Source: an uncultured Verrucomicrobiales bacterium
GTDB lineage: Bacteria; Verrucomicrobiota; Verrucomicrobiia; Verrucomicrobiales; Akkermansiaceae
Assembly (NCBI GenBank): GCA_947039485.1
Contig: CAMQZC010000014.1
Coordinates: forward strand, 1 to 64,000
Reading direction: 5' to 3'
DNA: 64,000 nt
Part shown: one piece after another, positions 44,971 to 55,000 of the stretch
Layout of the letters: every line of letters begins with the position of its first letter
How positions within the stretch are numbered: position 1 is the stretch's first letter
The notes under the pieces: model-generated
Database searches by the model: none
What the model saw: only the letters and a program-made list of their open reading frames with translations
What the model was told of the DNA's origin: nothing
Translations under genes and position numbers: made by a program

Positions 44971-47900
44971 ATGCCTATAAAAACAGAAAATAAAGGACCT
45001 GAGTTGATCAGCCCGAAAGAGGTTTCTCTCACCCTCGCCCTGCGCGACGGAACCTCCATCATCCTGCCAGCACGCAAGAATCTTCTTGGCGGCATGAGCT
45101 TCACCCGCCTCTTCTCCGACGCATCAATACATCCCTACGATGATTGTAACTGGGATCGCCGCGACATCTCTCTCAAGGATTGGAAGACTGGCAAGATGAT
45201 CTTTGAGCGTCTCGGTATCGAGGTGCCCTCCCACTGGGATGAAAACGCCGCTCGCATCACCTCGGATAAGTACCTCTTTGGCAGCGAGCCAGGTACACCT
45301 GAGTATGAGGAGAGCTTCCGCAATATCTTTGACCGTATCGCCAATACCTACACCATCTGGGGTTGGGAAGAGGGCTATATCGTGAGCCTTGCGGACGCAG
45401 AAATCCTCAATGAAGAAATCAAGGCCATGCTCATCAAGCAAGTCTGGGCTCCTAACTCCCCCGTCTGGTTCAACATCGGCCACTGGGAGCAGTGGCGCTG
45501 GGGTCGTCCTGATCTGCGTGGTATCTTCACGGGTCATGGCTCTAAGTCATTCCACGCCAAGGGTTCACTTGGTAAAATGAACATTCATGAGCTGCGCAGC
45601 GGCTATGAGTACCCACAATGCTCCGCATGCTTCCTCACTGAGGTGAAGGACGACATGGATGATATCCTCAACCACCTCGTCACCGAGGGTCGCGTCTTTG
45701 CTAGTGGCTCAGGCGTGGGTATCAACATCTCCACCATGCGCTCCTCTCAGGAGCCTATCCGCGGCAAGGGTCGCTCCTCAGGCCCTATCAGCTTTGACCG
45801 TGGTTGGGACCGTATGGCTGGCGCTATTCGCTCAGGCGGCAAGACCCGTCGCGCTGCTCGTATGGTGCTCATGTTCTCCGATCACCCTGATATCTTTGAG
45901 TTCATCGCCTGCAAGCAGCGTCAAGAAGACGTCGCTAAGGTTATCCTGCGCGAGCACAACGTGCATCTTGAGCTCCTCAAGATTGCCCAGAATAAGCTCA
46001 TCACGGGTAATCCTGCTGAGCGTGCCGCCGCCCGCGTTATCGCCTCCATGCCTCTGGCTACAGAGGTTGAGTTTGACCCACACATGGATGGTCTTCTCTA
46101 CGGTGAGACCCTCTCCAACCAAAATGCTAACCACTCCGTCTCCCTCAAGGGTGACTTCTGGAAGGCTGTTGAGAGCAACGGCAACACCCATACTCGCTGG
46201 GTAACCAACCCTAAGCACATCGCCCAAAGCTTCCGCGCGACAGAGCTGCTGCAAAAGATGTCTGAAGCCATCTGGGACAACGGTGAGCCAGGCGTGCACA
46301 ACAATGATATCATCAATCTTTGGAACCCCGTTAAGTCCCTGGGTGATATCAGCACATCTAATCCTTGCTCTGAGTATCTCTTCCTCAATAACACCTCCTG
46401 CAATCTCTCCTCCTTCAATGCTTACCGCTTCCTCACCAAGGATGATAATGGTAACCCAAGCTTTGATGCGGACGCCCTGCAACACGCCACACGCATCGCC
46501 ATGGTCTGCGCTGACCTCAACGTCGAGCGCGGCGGCTTCCCCATCCCTGAGATTGCTGAGGGTACCTACCGCTTCCGCACAACTGGTATTGGCTACGCCA
46601 ATGTCGGTGGTGCACTCATGAGCCTCGGTGTCCCCTACGACTCCGATGAGGGTCGCTGGATATCCAGCCAGCTCTGCTCCTGCCTCACCGCAGCCTGCTG
46701 GGCAGCATCCGCTGAGATGGGTCGTGAGCTGGGCTCCTACATGGAGTACCCCGCTACGAAGAAAGACCTCAAGGCCATCCTCAACCTCCATCAAGTCGCT
46801 CAGCGCCTGAGCAACATCATGGGTGAGGGTAAACTCCCTGAGGGCAAGTCGGCTAAGGAAGCTTACATCGAGAAGCTCATCAAGGAAGTTAAAGGTGATC
46901 TCCCTGAGGCTCAAGGTCTCGACGCTAGCTTTGCTCTGCGCGCCTTTGTCCTTAGCTTTGTGAGCCCCGGTAGCCTCAATGCTCGCCGCATCGCCCCTGC
47001 CAACAGCCTCTCAATCAAGGCTCTTGAGCTCTGGACTAAGGCGGCTAAGGATGATGTCTTCCGTAACTCATTTGTCTCCGTCATGGCACCTACCGGCACC
47101 ATCTCTGCGCCTCTCGGTTGCTACGATGAGGGAACAACCTCCATTGAGCCTGACTACACACTCGTCAAATGGAAGCAACTCTCTGGTGGTGGTACCATTA
47201 AGATGTTCAACCGTCTCTCTCTTGAGGCATTGCGCACCCTTGGCTACAGTGACACGCAAGTGCGCGAAGCAGCCTTTGAGGTAGCAGGTCTCGATGGGCT
47301 GATTACTGCAAGTAGCGGCAACATGGACGAGGTCGCCCAGCAACTCGCCTCTGATCCCTGCGCTAACTCAGCAGGTCCCATTCGTCTTGCATGGCGCAGC
47401 TCAATCTCGGCTAACGCTAGCCGCAAGGACGTCGCTGAGGCTGTTAGCTTCCTGACCAACGCCGCTAACATGGGGCTCTTTAGCGCCGAGCAACAGCAGG
47501 TAGTCAACGGCTCAAGCCACGTTGAGTTCATCCCATGGCTGCGCAAGTCCGATCTTGCTGTATTTGACTGCTCCGCAACCAATGGCGATGGAGAGCGCTC
47601 CATCGATCCTAGCGGTCACCTCCGCATGCTCGGTGCTGTCCAGCCCTTCATCTCCGGAGCTTGCTCCAAGACCGTCAACATGCCCGTGACCGCCACGGTG
47701 CAGGACATCTATGACTCACTCATCATGTCCCATGATTTTGGTGTCAAGTGCATAGCCCTTTTCCGCGCTGGCTCCAAGGCCAATGCTGTCTACATGGTCG
47801 ATACCCCTGAGACCCGCCGATTCAAGGCAGATCACGTCTGGGAGCAACTCGTTGCCAGCGGACAAGAAGCCATCAATGAAATTATCACAGAGGCATCCAA

Positions 47901-48540
47901 GCCATTCCAGCGCAAGCTGCCAGGTCGTCGCCTCGGTCAGACCGTCAAGTTCTCCGTGGGTGGTCAGCTCACAGGCTACCTCACAGTAGGTGTCTATGCT
48001 GATGGTACCTGTGGTGAGGTCTTTGGCCGCCTCGGTCAGGTTGGTTCCTTTGCCTCGGGTATGTTTGAGGCCTATTGTAAGCTGCTCTCATCAGCGCTGC
48101 AGTTTGGCGTTCCTCTCCGTGAGGTTGTCAAGAGCTTCCGCTCCTACTCCTTCGAGCCATCGGGCTTCTGCCGCGTCGGTGATGATGGTGATGATGATAT
48201 CTGTAAGGAAATCCGTTCCTGCTCCTCCGTGGTCGATCTCATCGCCAAGATTCTTGGCTGGCTCTTCCCCGAGGGTAATGGCTACCGCCTCCGCGACGTC
48301 TTTGGTCTGCCTAGCAACCCCATGTTAGACCCCTCCGCTGATGTACGCGTTATGCCCCCACAGATCATGACGACCCCCCTCGCTAGCCTCCCAGTCCCTG
48401 AGAGTCGCAAGCCCGCAATAGAGGGCGGCCTTAACGGCGCCTCAATCTGCCCACAGTGCCACGCTCTCTCCTACGTACAGGATGGCAAGTGCAAAGCCTG
48501 CCGCGCCTGCGGTTACAAAGAAGGCGGCTGCGGCGAATAA
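44971..48540 (+). CDS. nrdJ: Adenosylcobalamin-dependent (class II) ribonucleotide reductase
   Basis: 1189 residues. It converts ribonucleotides to deoxyribonucleotides using a B12 radical, with or without oxygen. Landmarks are RLFSDASIHPYDDCNWDRRD near the N-terminus, APNSPVWFNIG, the redox cysteine in QCSACFLTEV, GSGVGINISTMR, the catalytic NPCSEY with Asn, Cys and Glu, and MAPTGTISAPLGCYDEGTTSIEPDY. The C-terminus is a cysteine-rich zinc ribbon (CPQCHAL...CKACRACGYKEGGCGE) that re-reduces the active site. Length fits the long NrdJ type. It is a single gene between a probable NrdR-controlled promoter and a strong terminator. Confidence 0.96.
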   Translation: MPIKTENKGPELISPKEVSLTLALRDGTSIILPARKNLLGGMSFTRLFSDASIHPYDDCNWDRRDISLKDWKTGKMIFERLGIEVPSHWDENAARITSDKYLFGSEPGTPEYEESFRNIFDRIANTYTIWGWEEGYIVSLADAEILNEEIKAMLIKQVWAPNSPVWFNIGHWEQWRWGRPDLRGIFTGHGSKSFHAKGSLGKMNIHELRSGYEYPQCSACFLTEVKDDMDDILNHLVTEGRVFASGSGVGINISTMRSSQEPIRGKGRSSGPISFDRGWDRMAGAIRSGGKTRRAARMVLMFSDHPDIFEFIACKQRQEDVAKVILREHNVHLELLKIAQNKLITGNPAERAAARVIASMPLATEVEFDPHMDGLLYGETLSNQNANHSVSLKGDFWKAVESNGNTHTRWVTNPKHIAQSFRATELLQKMSEAIWDNGEPGVHNNDIINLWNPVKSLGDISTSNPCSEYLFLNNTSCNLSSFNAYRFLTKDDNGNPSFDADALQHATRIAMVCADLNVERGGFPIPEIAEGTYRFRTTGIGYANVGGALMSLGVPYDSDEGRWISSQLCSCLTAACWAASAEMGRELGSYMEYPATKKDLKAILNLHQVAQRLSNIMGEGKLPEGKSAKEAYIEKLIKEVKGDLPEAQGLDASFALRAFVLSFVSPGSLNARRIAPANSLSIKALELWTKAAKDDVFRNSFVSVMAPTGTISAPLGCYDEGTTSIEPDYTLVKWKQLSGGGTIKMFNRLSLEALRTLGYSDTQVREAAFEVAGLDGLITASSGNMDEVAQQLASDPCANSAGPIRLAWRSSISANASRKDVAEAVSFLTNAANMGLFSAEQQQVVNGSSHVEFIPWLRKSDLAVFDCSATNGDGERSIDPSGHLRMLGAVQPFISGACSKTVNMPVTATVQDIYDSLIMSHDFGVKCIALFRAGSKANAVYMVDTPETRRFKADHVWEQLVASGQEAINEIITEASKPFQRKLPGRRLGQTVKFSVGGQLTGYLTVGVYADGTCGEVFGRLGQVGSFASGMFEAYCKLLSSALQFGVPLREVVKSFRSYSFEPSGFCRVGDDGDDDICKEIRSCSSVVDLIAKILGWLFPEGNGYRLRDVFGLPSNPMLDPSADVRVMPPQIMTTPLASLPVPESRKPAIEGGLNGASICPQCHALSYVQDGKCKACRACGYKEGGCGE

Positions 48541-48561
48541 GCCGTCGATAGCAATCTAAAC

Positions 48562-48605
48562 AAAAAAATGAGCGCTCAGGTTTTACCTGAGCGCTCATTT
48601 TTTAT
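48562..48605. terminator. Bidirectional terminator between nrdJ and the GH89 gene
   Basis: A perfect stem with core ATGAGCGCTCAGG (68-80) and its complement (86-98), loop TTTTA, flanked by A7 on the left and T6 on the right. It serves both converging genes. Confidence 0.93.
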
Positions 48606-48609
48606 AGGT

Positions 48610-50988
48610 TTATGGCTTCCATCGCAGACGCAGCGGCTTATCTGGAGAGCCTGCATCAATGAGAAGCATGCAGTCATTGTTTGCGCTGTAGCCCTCAGGG
48701 AGAGCCCAACGCAGCTCATTGCCCACGCGTTGCAGGGGATAGAGCTGCCCATCGAGTCGCAGTTGCGCCTTGAGAGCTGGAGCCAATCCAATGATCACAA
48801 TCGCCTCAGTGCGGCTGAGCTCACTAGGCTGGATGCGCAGGGCTACTTGCCCCTGCTGCTTGGCTGGGATGCTACCCAGTAGCAGCGGGTCGCCCTCAAT
48901 CTGTGCCGCGCAGGCTGTATCTGCTGAGGCGATGAGATTGCGCGCTGCACTCAGCACATCCTTGGGAGGCGCGATGGGGATCATGGGCTCAATCTTGCCT
49001 GCCACCCAATCCTTCTCAAACTGAGCGATATCTTGCGGCTCGCCCTGCATTTGGGCAAAGTGTCGCTTCCAGCGTGGCAGATAGTAATCGCGGATGAGGC
49101 CTGACCAAATGCGAGCGGAGTAGTCATCAATGGGGGGGCCCCAGATACTGACGATGCGGCGAGCATTGGGTGCATAGTTGTCGCCATGTGCCTGAGCCAT
49201 CTCAAGCCAGCCTTCAAGTCGGTAGTTGGGGTGCCTCTGCATCAGGGCGTCCATCGCGAGCATCAGCTGCTCAAACTGCGCCATTTTCTCGATATCGCCG
49301 CCCTTGATTTGAGCTGCTAGCTCCTCGAGCTTGCCCCCGGCGTAGAAGGCAGCCATCGCAATCAAATCCGCGCGGTAGAGCTCCTGATTACCCAGCTTGG
49401 GAGCCAGTGCTGCAAATTGCTTGATAGCCGACTGGTAGGCAGGGCTAAAGTTCACCGTACCGCGGCTTGTCATCCCTGGGCGGAACTGCCAGCTAAAGCG
49501 TGGGTGGTCGGTGAAGCTGCCGTATACCGATGAGAGCATGCTCTGCCAGTGCTCTGCCAGCTCCTCATTGTGCTGCCCATAGCGGCAGCGGTCATAGTTG
49601 ACGAGCCAGTCTTTGAGGATAATAGGCTGCTCGCTCCATCCAGCATCAGCAATGAGCTCATAGATGACCTCATTGTTCTCAATCCCCTCGGGGGCCGTGC
49701 CGTAGCCGACGAGGCGCCCCTTGTTGACTGAGTTGAGCGCCTCCCACTGTCCATTCGCGTAGAACTCCAGTACGCCAGTTTGCGCTGTCTTTCCACCCAT
49801 GTTGGGTACGGTGCTATAGACCCAAGGCTTGTTGAAGTAGCCCTTGTAAAAGTCCCAGTTGTAGCTGGAGTGCCAGAAATGCTTGTTGTAGTCCACCGCG
49901 AGATCGAGCAGCAGCATCTTGTCATCAGGCACACCCTTGAGCAGAGCCTCCAGTGTCTCAGGAGTCCAGATTGCGCGCTGGTAACCAAACATCCAACCCT
50001 GCATCACCCAAGTGGCATCGGGATTGCCCCCCTTGATGGAGGCGTAGACAGCACGGCCATAGGCCTCTAGCTGCTTGCTGCGCTCAGGACTGCCATGTGG
50101 GGGAAAGGGAATCTCCATCTCATTGAAGCTATCGACAAGATAATGATTGTTCTTGCCAAACTCCGCCTCCCATTCCTTGATAAAGAGACTGCCAACCCTT
50201 GCAAAAAGCTCCTCATCTGGCGCGAGCATCCAGTTGTGAAAGCTGCCCGCCCAGCTCGTGCGTGTCAGCTTGATATCGGGGTAGAGGCGCTTGAGGGCAG
50301 GGGGTACAAATCCAGCAAATGCAGGGCAGATGGGTTTCATCCCCAGAGCCTTCATCTTTTTGAGAATCTTGTGCTGCAACTCCACTTGCCCCTTGTGCCA
50401 ATCCTGAGAGAGAGGGCCATCAATAGAGCTCAAATTGCCCATACGCTGCCATGGTAGATGAGCTGGACCTGAGTTATAGGCATCAATCTCTGCCTGCGTC
50501 AGCCCCATTTTGAGCCAGACGCGCTGCATGATAGCCTCCTGCGCGCAAAGCGCGAGCGGCATGTCAAAGCCATGCAAAGCCATCCAGTCAATCTCACGAG
50601 ACCAGCGATTCCAATCCCAGTAGGGAGTTGTGTAGCCATAGGTAACAACATTGAGATAATAGTGGTGAGCAAAGGGACTCTTGACACTTTTCTTATAAGT
50701 ATCCGGGAGCTCTCCTGCGGCAAAGCGACGACCAGACCAGCTCTCGATGCCCCAGCCCTGAGACTTAATGAAATCGTAGTAGCCGCGGCAAATCGCTACG
50801 CCTGAGCTGCCGCTGATGTGCAGGCTGCCGTCCTTGACTTCCACGCTGTATTGTTTTTGGGGCTGGACGTTGAGATTGAGATTGAGCGCCCAGGGGAGCG
50901 TAGGGCTAAAATTGTTAATCACCTCTCGTGCCGCGGGATTAGCCAGCAGAGGGAGGGTAAGTAGAGATGTTAGAATAGCTAGACGCAT
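48610..50988 (-). CDS. Secreted alpha-N-acetylglucosaminidase, GH89
   Basis: A 792-residue NAGLU-family glycosidase that removes terminal alpha-linked N-acetylglucosamine, found on gastric mucin O-glycans and heparan sulfate. Landmarks are GVAICRGYYDFIK, NVVTYGYTTPYWDWNRWSREIDWMALHG, LPWQRMGNL, PAFAGFVP, HYLVDSFNEMEIP with a catalytic Glu, GWMFG, and GYGTAPEGIENNEVIYEL with the second Glu. A signal peptide (MRLAILTSLLTLPLLANPA) supports the ATG at 50988 over an open TTG/ATG-rich extension to 51006. It follows the L,D-transpeptidase gene by 37 bases on the same strand and ends at a shared terminator. It fits a mucin-degrading lifestyle. Confidence 0.94.
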   Translation of the reverse strand: MRLAILTSLLTLPLLANPAAREVINNFSPTLPWALNLNLNVQPQKQYSVEVKDGSLHISGSSGVAICRGYYDFIKSQGWGIESWSGRRFAAGELPDTYKKSVKSPFAHHYYLNVVTYGYTTPYWDWNRWSREIDWMALHGFDMPLALCAQEAIMQRVWLKMGLTQAEIDAYNSGPAHLPWQRMGNLSSIDGPLSQDWHKGQVELQHKILKKMKALGMKPICPAFAGFVPPALKRLYPDIKLTRTSWAGSFHNWMLAPDEELFARVGSLFIKEWEAEFGKNNHYLVDSFNEMEIPFPPHGSPERSKQLEAYGRAVYASIKGGNPDATWVMQGWMFGYQRAIWTPETLEALLKGVPDDKMLLLDLAVDYNKHFWHSSYNWDFYKGYFNKPWVYSTVPNMGGKTAQTGVLEFYANGQWEALNSVNKGRLVGYGTAPEGIENNEVIYELIADAGWSEQPIILKDWLVNYDRCRYGQHNEELAEHWQSMLSSVYGSFTDHPRFSWQFRPGMTSRGTVNFSPAYQSAIKQFAALAPKLGNQELYRADLIAMAAFYAGGKLEELAAQIKGGDIEKMAQFEQLMLAMDALMQRHPNYRLEGWLEMAQAHGDNYAPNARRIVSIWGPPIDDYSARIWSGLIRDYYLPRWKRHFAQMQGEPQDIAQFEKDWVAGKIEPMIPIAPPKDVLSAARNLIASADTACAAQIEGDPLLLGSIPAKQQGQVALRIQPSELSRTEAIVIIGLAPALKAQLRLDGQLYPLQRVGNELRWALPEGYSANNDCMLLIDAGSPDKPLRLRWKP

Positions 50989-51025
50989 CGCCAAAGCATA
51001 GCACATAGAGCCTTCCTGTCAAGCA

Positions 51026-51763
51026 TCAAGGAAGGCGCCATGGTCCGCGTAGCTGCATGTACTGCTCGCGCGGAAGTAGGATGTAGAGCGGTTTTTTTGC
51101 TGGGTCGAGGCGTGCAATGATAGCGCGTATATTCCCCTCACTCATCGTTGTACATCCTGCGGTTGCTGCTGCACCATTCCTTCGCCAGATGTGGAAGAAG
51201 ATGGAGGATCCAGCACCTGCAATGGGCTTATCTCTGTTGTGCCCGATGAGTAGCTTGATGCTGTGAGCATGGTCGTTGAGTCGCATCTGCTCCTTCTTCT
51301 CCCATGCTGTGCGCGCGGGTTGATTGAGTCTGATGTGGCGATTATAGAGATCGGGGCGTCTCACATCACTCACCCAGAGGTCGGCTGAGGTGACGCGCAG
51401 CTCGGGGAGGCGAGGGTGGTGCTTGACGGGAATCTTGCAGGTGGTGTAGAGTCCTTCGATGCGGAAGATCCCCGCTGGAGAGCGTCCATCGCCCTCGCGC
51501 TTGAGTGTTGAGCCTGCAGGGTTCTTGTGCAGACCGCGCCCCAGCACGAGACCTGCGTGACCGAGTCTCCCCTTAAATGGACCCAAAACTTGCTGCCACT
51601 GACCCTGAGAGTTCTTCTCAATAAGGCTGAGCTGCACATGCGAATCATTCCATCCGCGACTTGTGCCGACGATGGCTTGCGAGCAGGTCGATGGCAGTTT
51701 TGCGAGCACGTGGGTGCCGAAAAACAGGGCAAAAATGATAAAAAATTGCTCAAGACATCTCAT
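51026..51763 (-). CDS. Secreted L,D-transpeptidase family protein
   Basis: A 245-residue YkuD-fold enzyme, which normally makes 3-3 crosslinks in peptidoglycan or attaches proteins to it. A signal peptide (MRCLEQFFIIFALFFGTHVLA) decides the start at 51763 rather than the open frame to 51799. The catalytic region shows GDGRSPAGIF, FFHIW (His) and AGCTTMSE with the nucleophilic Cys; the family motif H-x(13-17)-(S/T)-H-G-C is changed, with Ala in place of the usual His before Gly-Cys. It may be active or a related muramyl hydrolase. It is upstream of GH89 on the same strand. Confidence 0.8.
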   Translation of the reverse strand: MRCLEQFFIIFALFFGTHVLAKLPSTCSQAIVGTSRGWNDSHVQLSLIEKNSQGQWQQVLGPFKGRLGHAGLVLGRGLHKNPAGSTLKREGDGRSPAGIFRIEGLYTTCKIPVKHHPRLPELRVTSADLWVSDVRRPDLYNRHIRLNQPARTAWEKKEQMRLNDHAHSIKLLIGHNRDKPIAGAGSSIFFHIWRRNGAAATAGCTTMSEGNIRAIIARLDPAKKPLYILLPREQYMQLRGPWRLP

Positions 51764-51909
51764 GAATGCTATCTTATCTGATAAAAAAAACAAACTCAAG
51801 CCTCAAAGTGGGCATGGTATATAATATTTAATATTAGCTAAATATTGACATTAGAAAAACTCGAAAAAAAAGATATTTCAAATAAATGAAAAAAAGTTCG
51901 CCCGAGACC

Positions 51910-51938
51910 TTGAAATAGACGCCCTGTTCTGTTATATT
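51910..51938 (+). promoter_or_regulatory. Predicted promoter of the SNF2 helicase gene
   Basis: TTGAAA (51910-51915), 17 bases, TATATT (51933-51938). The leader to the ATG at 52009 is about 64 bases. The AT-rich stretch 51800-51905 upstream shows no gene. Confidence 0.65.
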
Positions 51939-52008
51939 AAGAAAAGTCCGAACGATGTTCGGTATAGTGCATTGCGCCCAGAGCTCTGCACGCATCTAAA
52001 CTAAACAC

Positions 52009-55000
52009 ATGTTAAGTTCATCACTCAACCCTGACCGTGCCACGCTCAACTTTCTTAACGCTTATTCTGCAGAGGTAAGAGATGAGGGGGAGCAGCTGCA
52101 GAAGGATGGCGCCGTCACCCAGATTTTTGGGAATCACCTATTTATTCAAGGACGTATTGAAAGCACTGTAGGTGTCTTTCGCACAAGTCTGCGCCTCCAA
52201 GGCAATCGCTGGTACGGCTCCTGTACTGCCGAAGATATTGACGTCGCAGGTGCTTGTATGGTGGCCACGATGGTTGAGCGTATGTACCGTGGTGCAACGA
52301 TGCCAGAGAGCCCCAATGAGCTCAATGAGATCCCTCTTGCTGATGTTCTTGAAGAGAAGCTCGACCGCGACCTTGATGATCGCGAGGCTAGTTTTGTGAT
52401 GAAGCTTGAGAAGCGCTATCGCCGCTTCGCTATTGATCAAGATGTCTTTGACCATGATCTCGTGCGCCTCAACCCACGCTGGGAGGTCGTCAGCTATGAT
52501 GCCCTTGATCTCTGGCCTGTACCTCCGAAGAATATCTTAGAGTTCTGGAACTACATCGCCTACGCCTTTGTTAAAAAGCGCATTGCCTATCCTGATTTCA
52601 TGAGCTGTGTGACAGATCTGGAGAAGGTGCAGCGCAAGATTCGCGAATGGGAGCGCGAAAAGGAAGTTGGTACTTGGCATGACCGCATCCAGAGCATCAA
52701 CGAGCAGCCCCCTCAGCCTCCTCGTAGCCCCGTTTACATCCGTCTCATCTCCACGATCAATGAGGCACACTTTGAGTTCCGCCGTGAGCTCGATGCTGAT
52801 TGGGTCGTTATCCGTGAGCGCCCTCAGCTCGATGAGATTATGGTGGAGTTCCGCCAAGGTGCTCTCAAGCTTGACCCTCAGTCCGATATCCTGCTTAATG
52901 TTCTCTTTGAATACGCAGAGAAGGAGGAGTCCGTCTTCCTCGACCTCGATCGTGAGGCCGCCTGTGGGATGATGAATCGTCTCTTTCACCAGTCAGCCCT
53001 CAAGGGCTACCTGCTCAATCTAGATGAATGTTACTTCAAGGTAGTTAAAGAGCCCCTGCGCTGGATTTGCATTGATGATCCTATCCTTGCTGACTGCTAC
53101 GGTCTGCAATTGGTAACAGCCGCAGGCGTGCATGTACCTCACTCCGTGCGCCAGCTTCCTGGTCTCGTTGAGCTCTATCAGTCCGATGAGACTGTATTCC
53201 CCGGCCCTCCTCGCTGGCTTGAGCATACAGAGGTTGAGCCTCGCTACTCCATCCCCAAGGTCGTCATTGATAGCCTCGATGGCGTTGAGTTCCTGCGCAA
53301 GATCGGTGCAACGCTTCCTTCTAGTATGGAAGAGCGCGTTATTGACATCGAGATGAAGCCCACCTTCGCAATGAAGATTACGCGTGGTCTGACAAGTGCC
53401 GACACAGAGCATGTTATCCTCGATATCACCGCTATTGATGGCTCGGGTCGCCGCAAAGAAAAGCTGGGCAAGGACGACTGGGAGGTGCTGGAACAAGCAC
53501 CTGTCAAGGACAAGACCCTGCTGCGCTTCATCCGCGATCATCTCTATCCTATCCCTGAGCTCATCCACGAGATGAACTTCAGCTACGATATGCCGCTCGC
53601 TTCCTTCAAAAGCCGAATCACTAAACAATTCCCCGAGAAGTTCGCTGACTGGGCAAAGGTGCTTCCCTCGACAATCAACGTCGAGATGGACGCCAATCTT
53701 GAGTCTCTCATGGCTGACCCCGTGGCAGCAGCAATCCGCTTTGAAGTGGTCAATCAAGAGATTGACTGGTTTGACCTGCGCGTCGTGATTGACGTCGAGG
53801 GCGTAACCCTCTCCAAGGAGCAAATCCGCTCCCTCGTCTCCGCACGCGGTGGCTACGTCCGTATGGATGATGGTCGCTGGCTGCGCTTGGAAATTAAGCT
53901 CGACGATGATCAACGCGATGCCGTTACGCGCCTCGGACTTGATCCCTTTGACCTCTCCGGTGAGACCCACCGAATGCATGCTCTTCAACTCGCTGACCCC
54001 CGCGCCGCTGAGGTCTTTGACCCCAAGGCATGGCAGCGTATCAAGGATCGCACCTCTGAAATTAAGATTGACGTCAAGCCCGATGTGCCAAGCGATCTGC
54101 AGGCCACCCTGCGCCCCTATCAGATTGAGGGCTTCCACTTTCTTGCCTACCTCGCGGTTAATGGCTTTGGTGGTATCCTCGCTGATGACATGGGTCTGGG
54201 TAAGACCATTCAGTCCATCACCTACTTGCTCTGGTTGCGCGAAGACTACGTCCGCACCCACAAGAAGGGTCGCAAGAAGGTTGAGTCACCCCCTGTCCTC
54301 ATCGTCTGTCCTAAGTCCGTCTTGGACGTCTGGGCTGGTGAGACCAACAAGTTCGCACCCAAGCTGCGTGTACTCGTGATTCGCAGCAAGGATCAGGCCG
54401 ATATGGATGACATCCGTGCCAACTACGACATGGTCGTGGTCAACTATGCGCAGCTGCGTGTATGTGGCGATCTGCTCAACACCATCAGGTGGCTCACAGT
54501 TATTCTCGACGAAGGTCAGCAGATTAAGAATCCCGACTCCAAAGCCGCCAAGGCTGCTCGTGACATCAACGCCACCAACCGACTCGTCCTCTCGGGTACC
54601 CCCATTGAGAACCGTCTCTTGGATATGTGGTCACTCATGGCCTTTGCCATGCCTGGTGTACTCGGTAGCCGCGCCTACTTCAAGAAGCGCTTTGACAAGC
54701 GCAAGGATATGCATAGTCAGAACCGCCTTGCAGCACGTCTCAAGCCCTTCCTTCTGCGCCGTACCAAACAGCAGGTTGCTAAGGATCTGCCACCACGTAC
54801 CGAAGAGGAAGTCTACGCCAAGATGGAGCCCGTGCAGTTACAACTCTACAAGGCTGAGCTGCGCCGTATTCAAAAGGCACTTCTCGGAGTGGACTCCGAT
54901 GAGTCTGTCAAGAAGAACTCCTTCGCCATCCTTCAGGGTCTGATGCGCCTGCGCCAGATTTGCTGTCACCCCGGTCTCGTCGACGCCAAGTATGCCAAGG

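Noticed and set aside
45832..46914. Long leftward frame inside nrdJ
   Set aside because: A 360-codon mirror frame caused by high-GC codon bias; the plus strand has intact reductase motifs throughout.
53020..54261. Long leftward frame inside the SNF2 gene
   Set aside because: Same reason: mirror of a well-conserved coding region, with no recognisable product.
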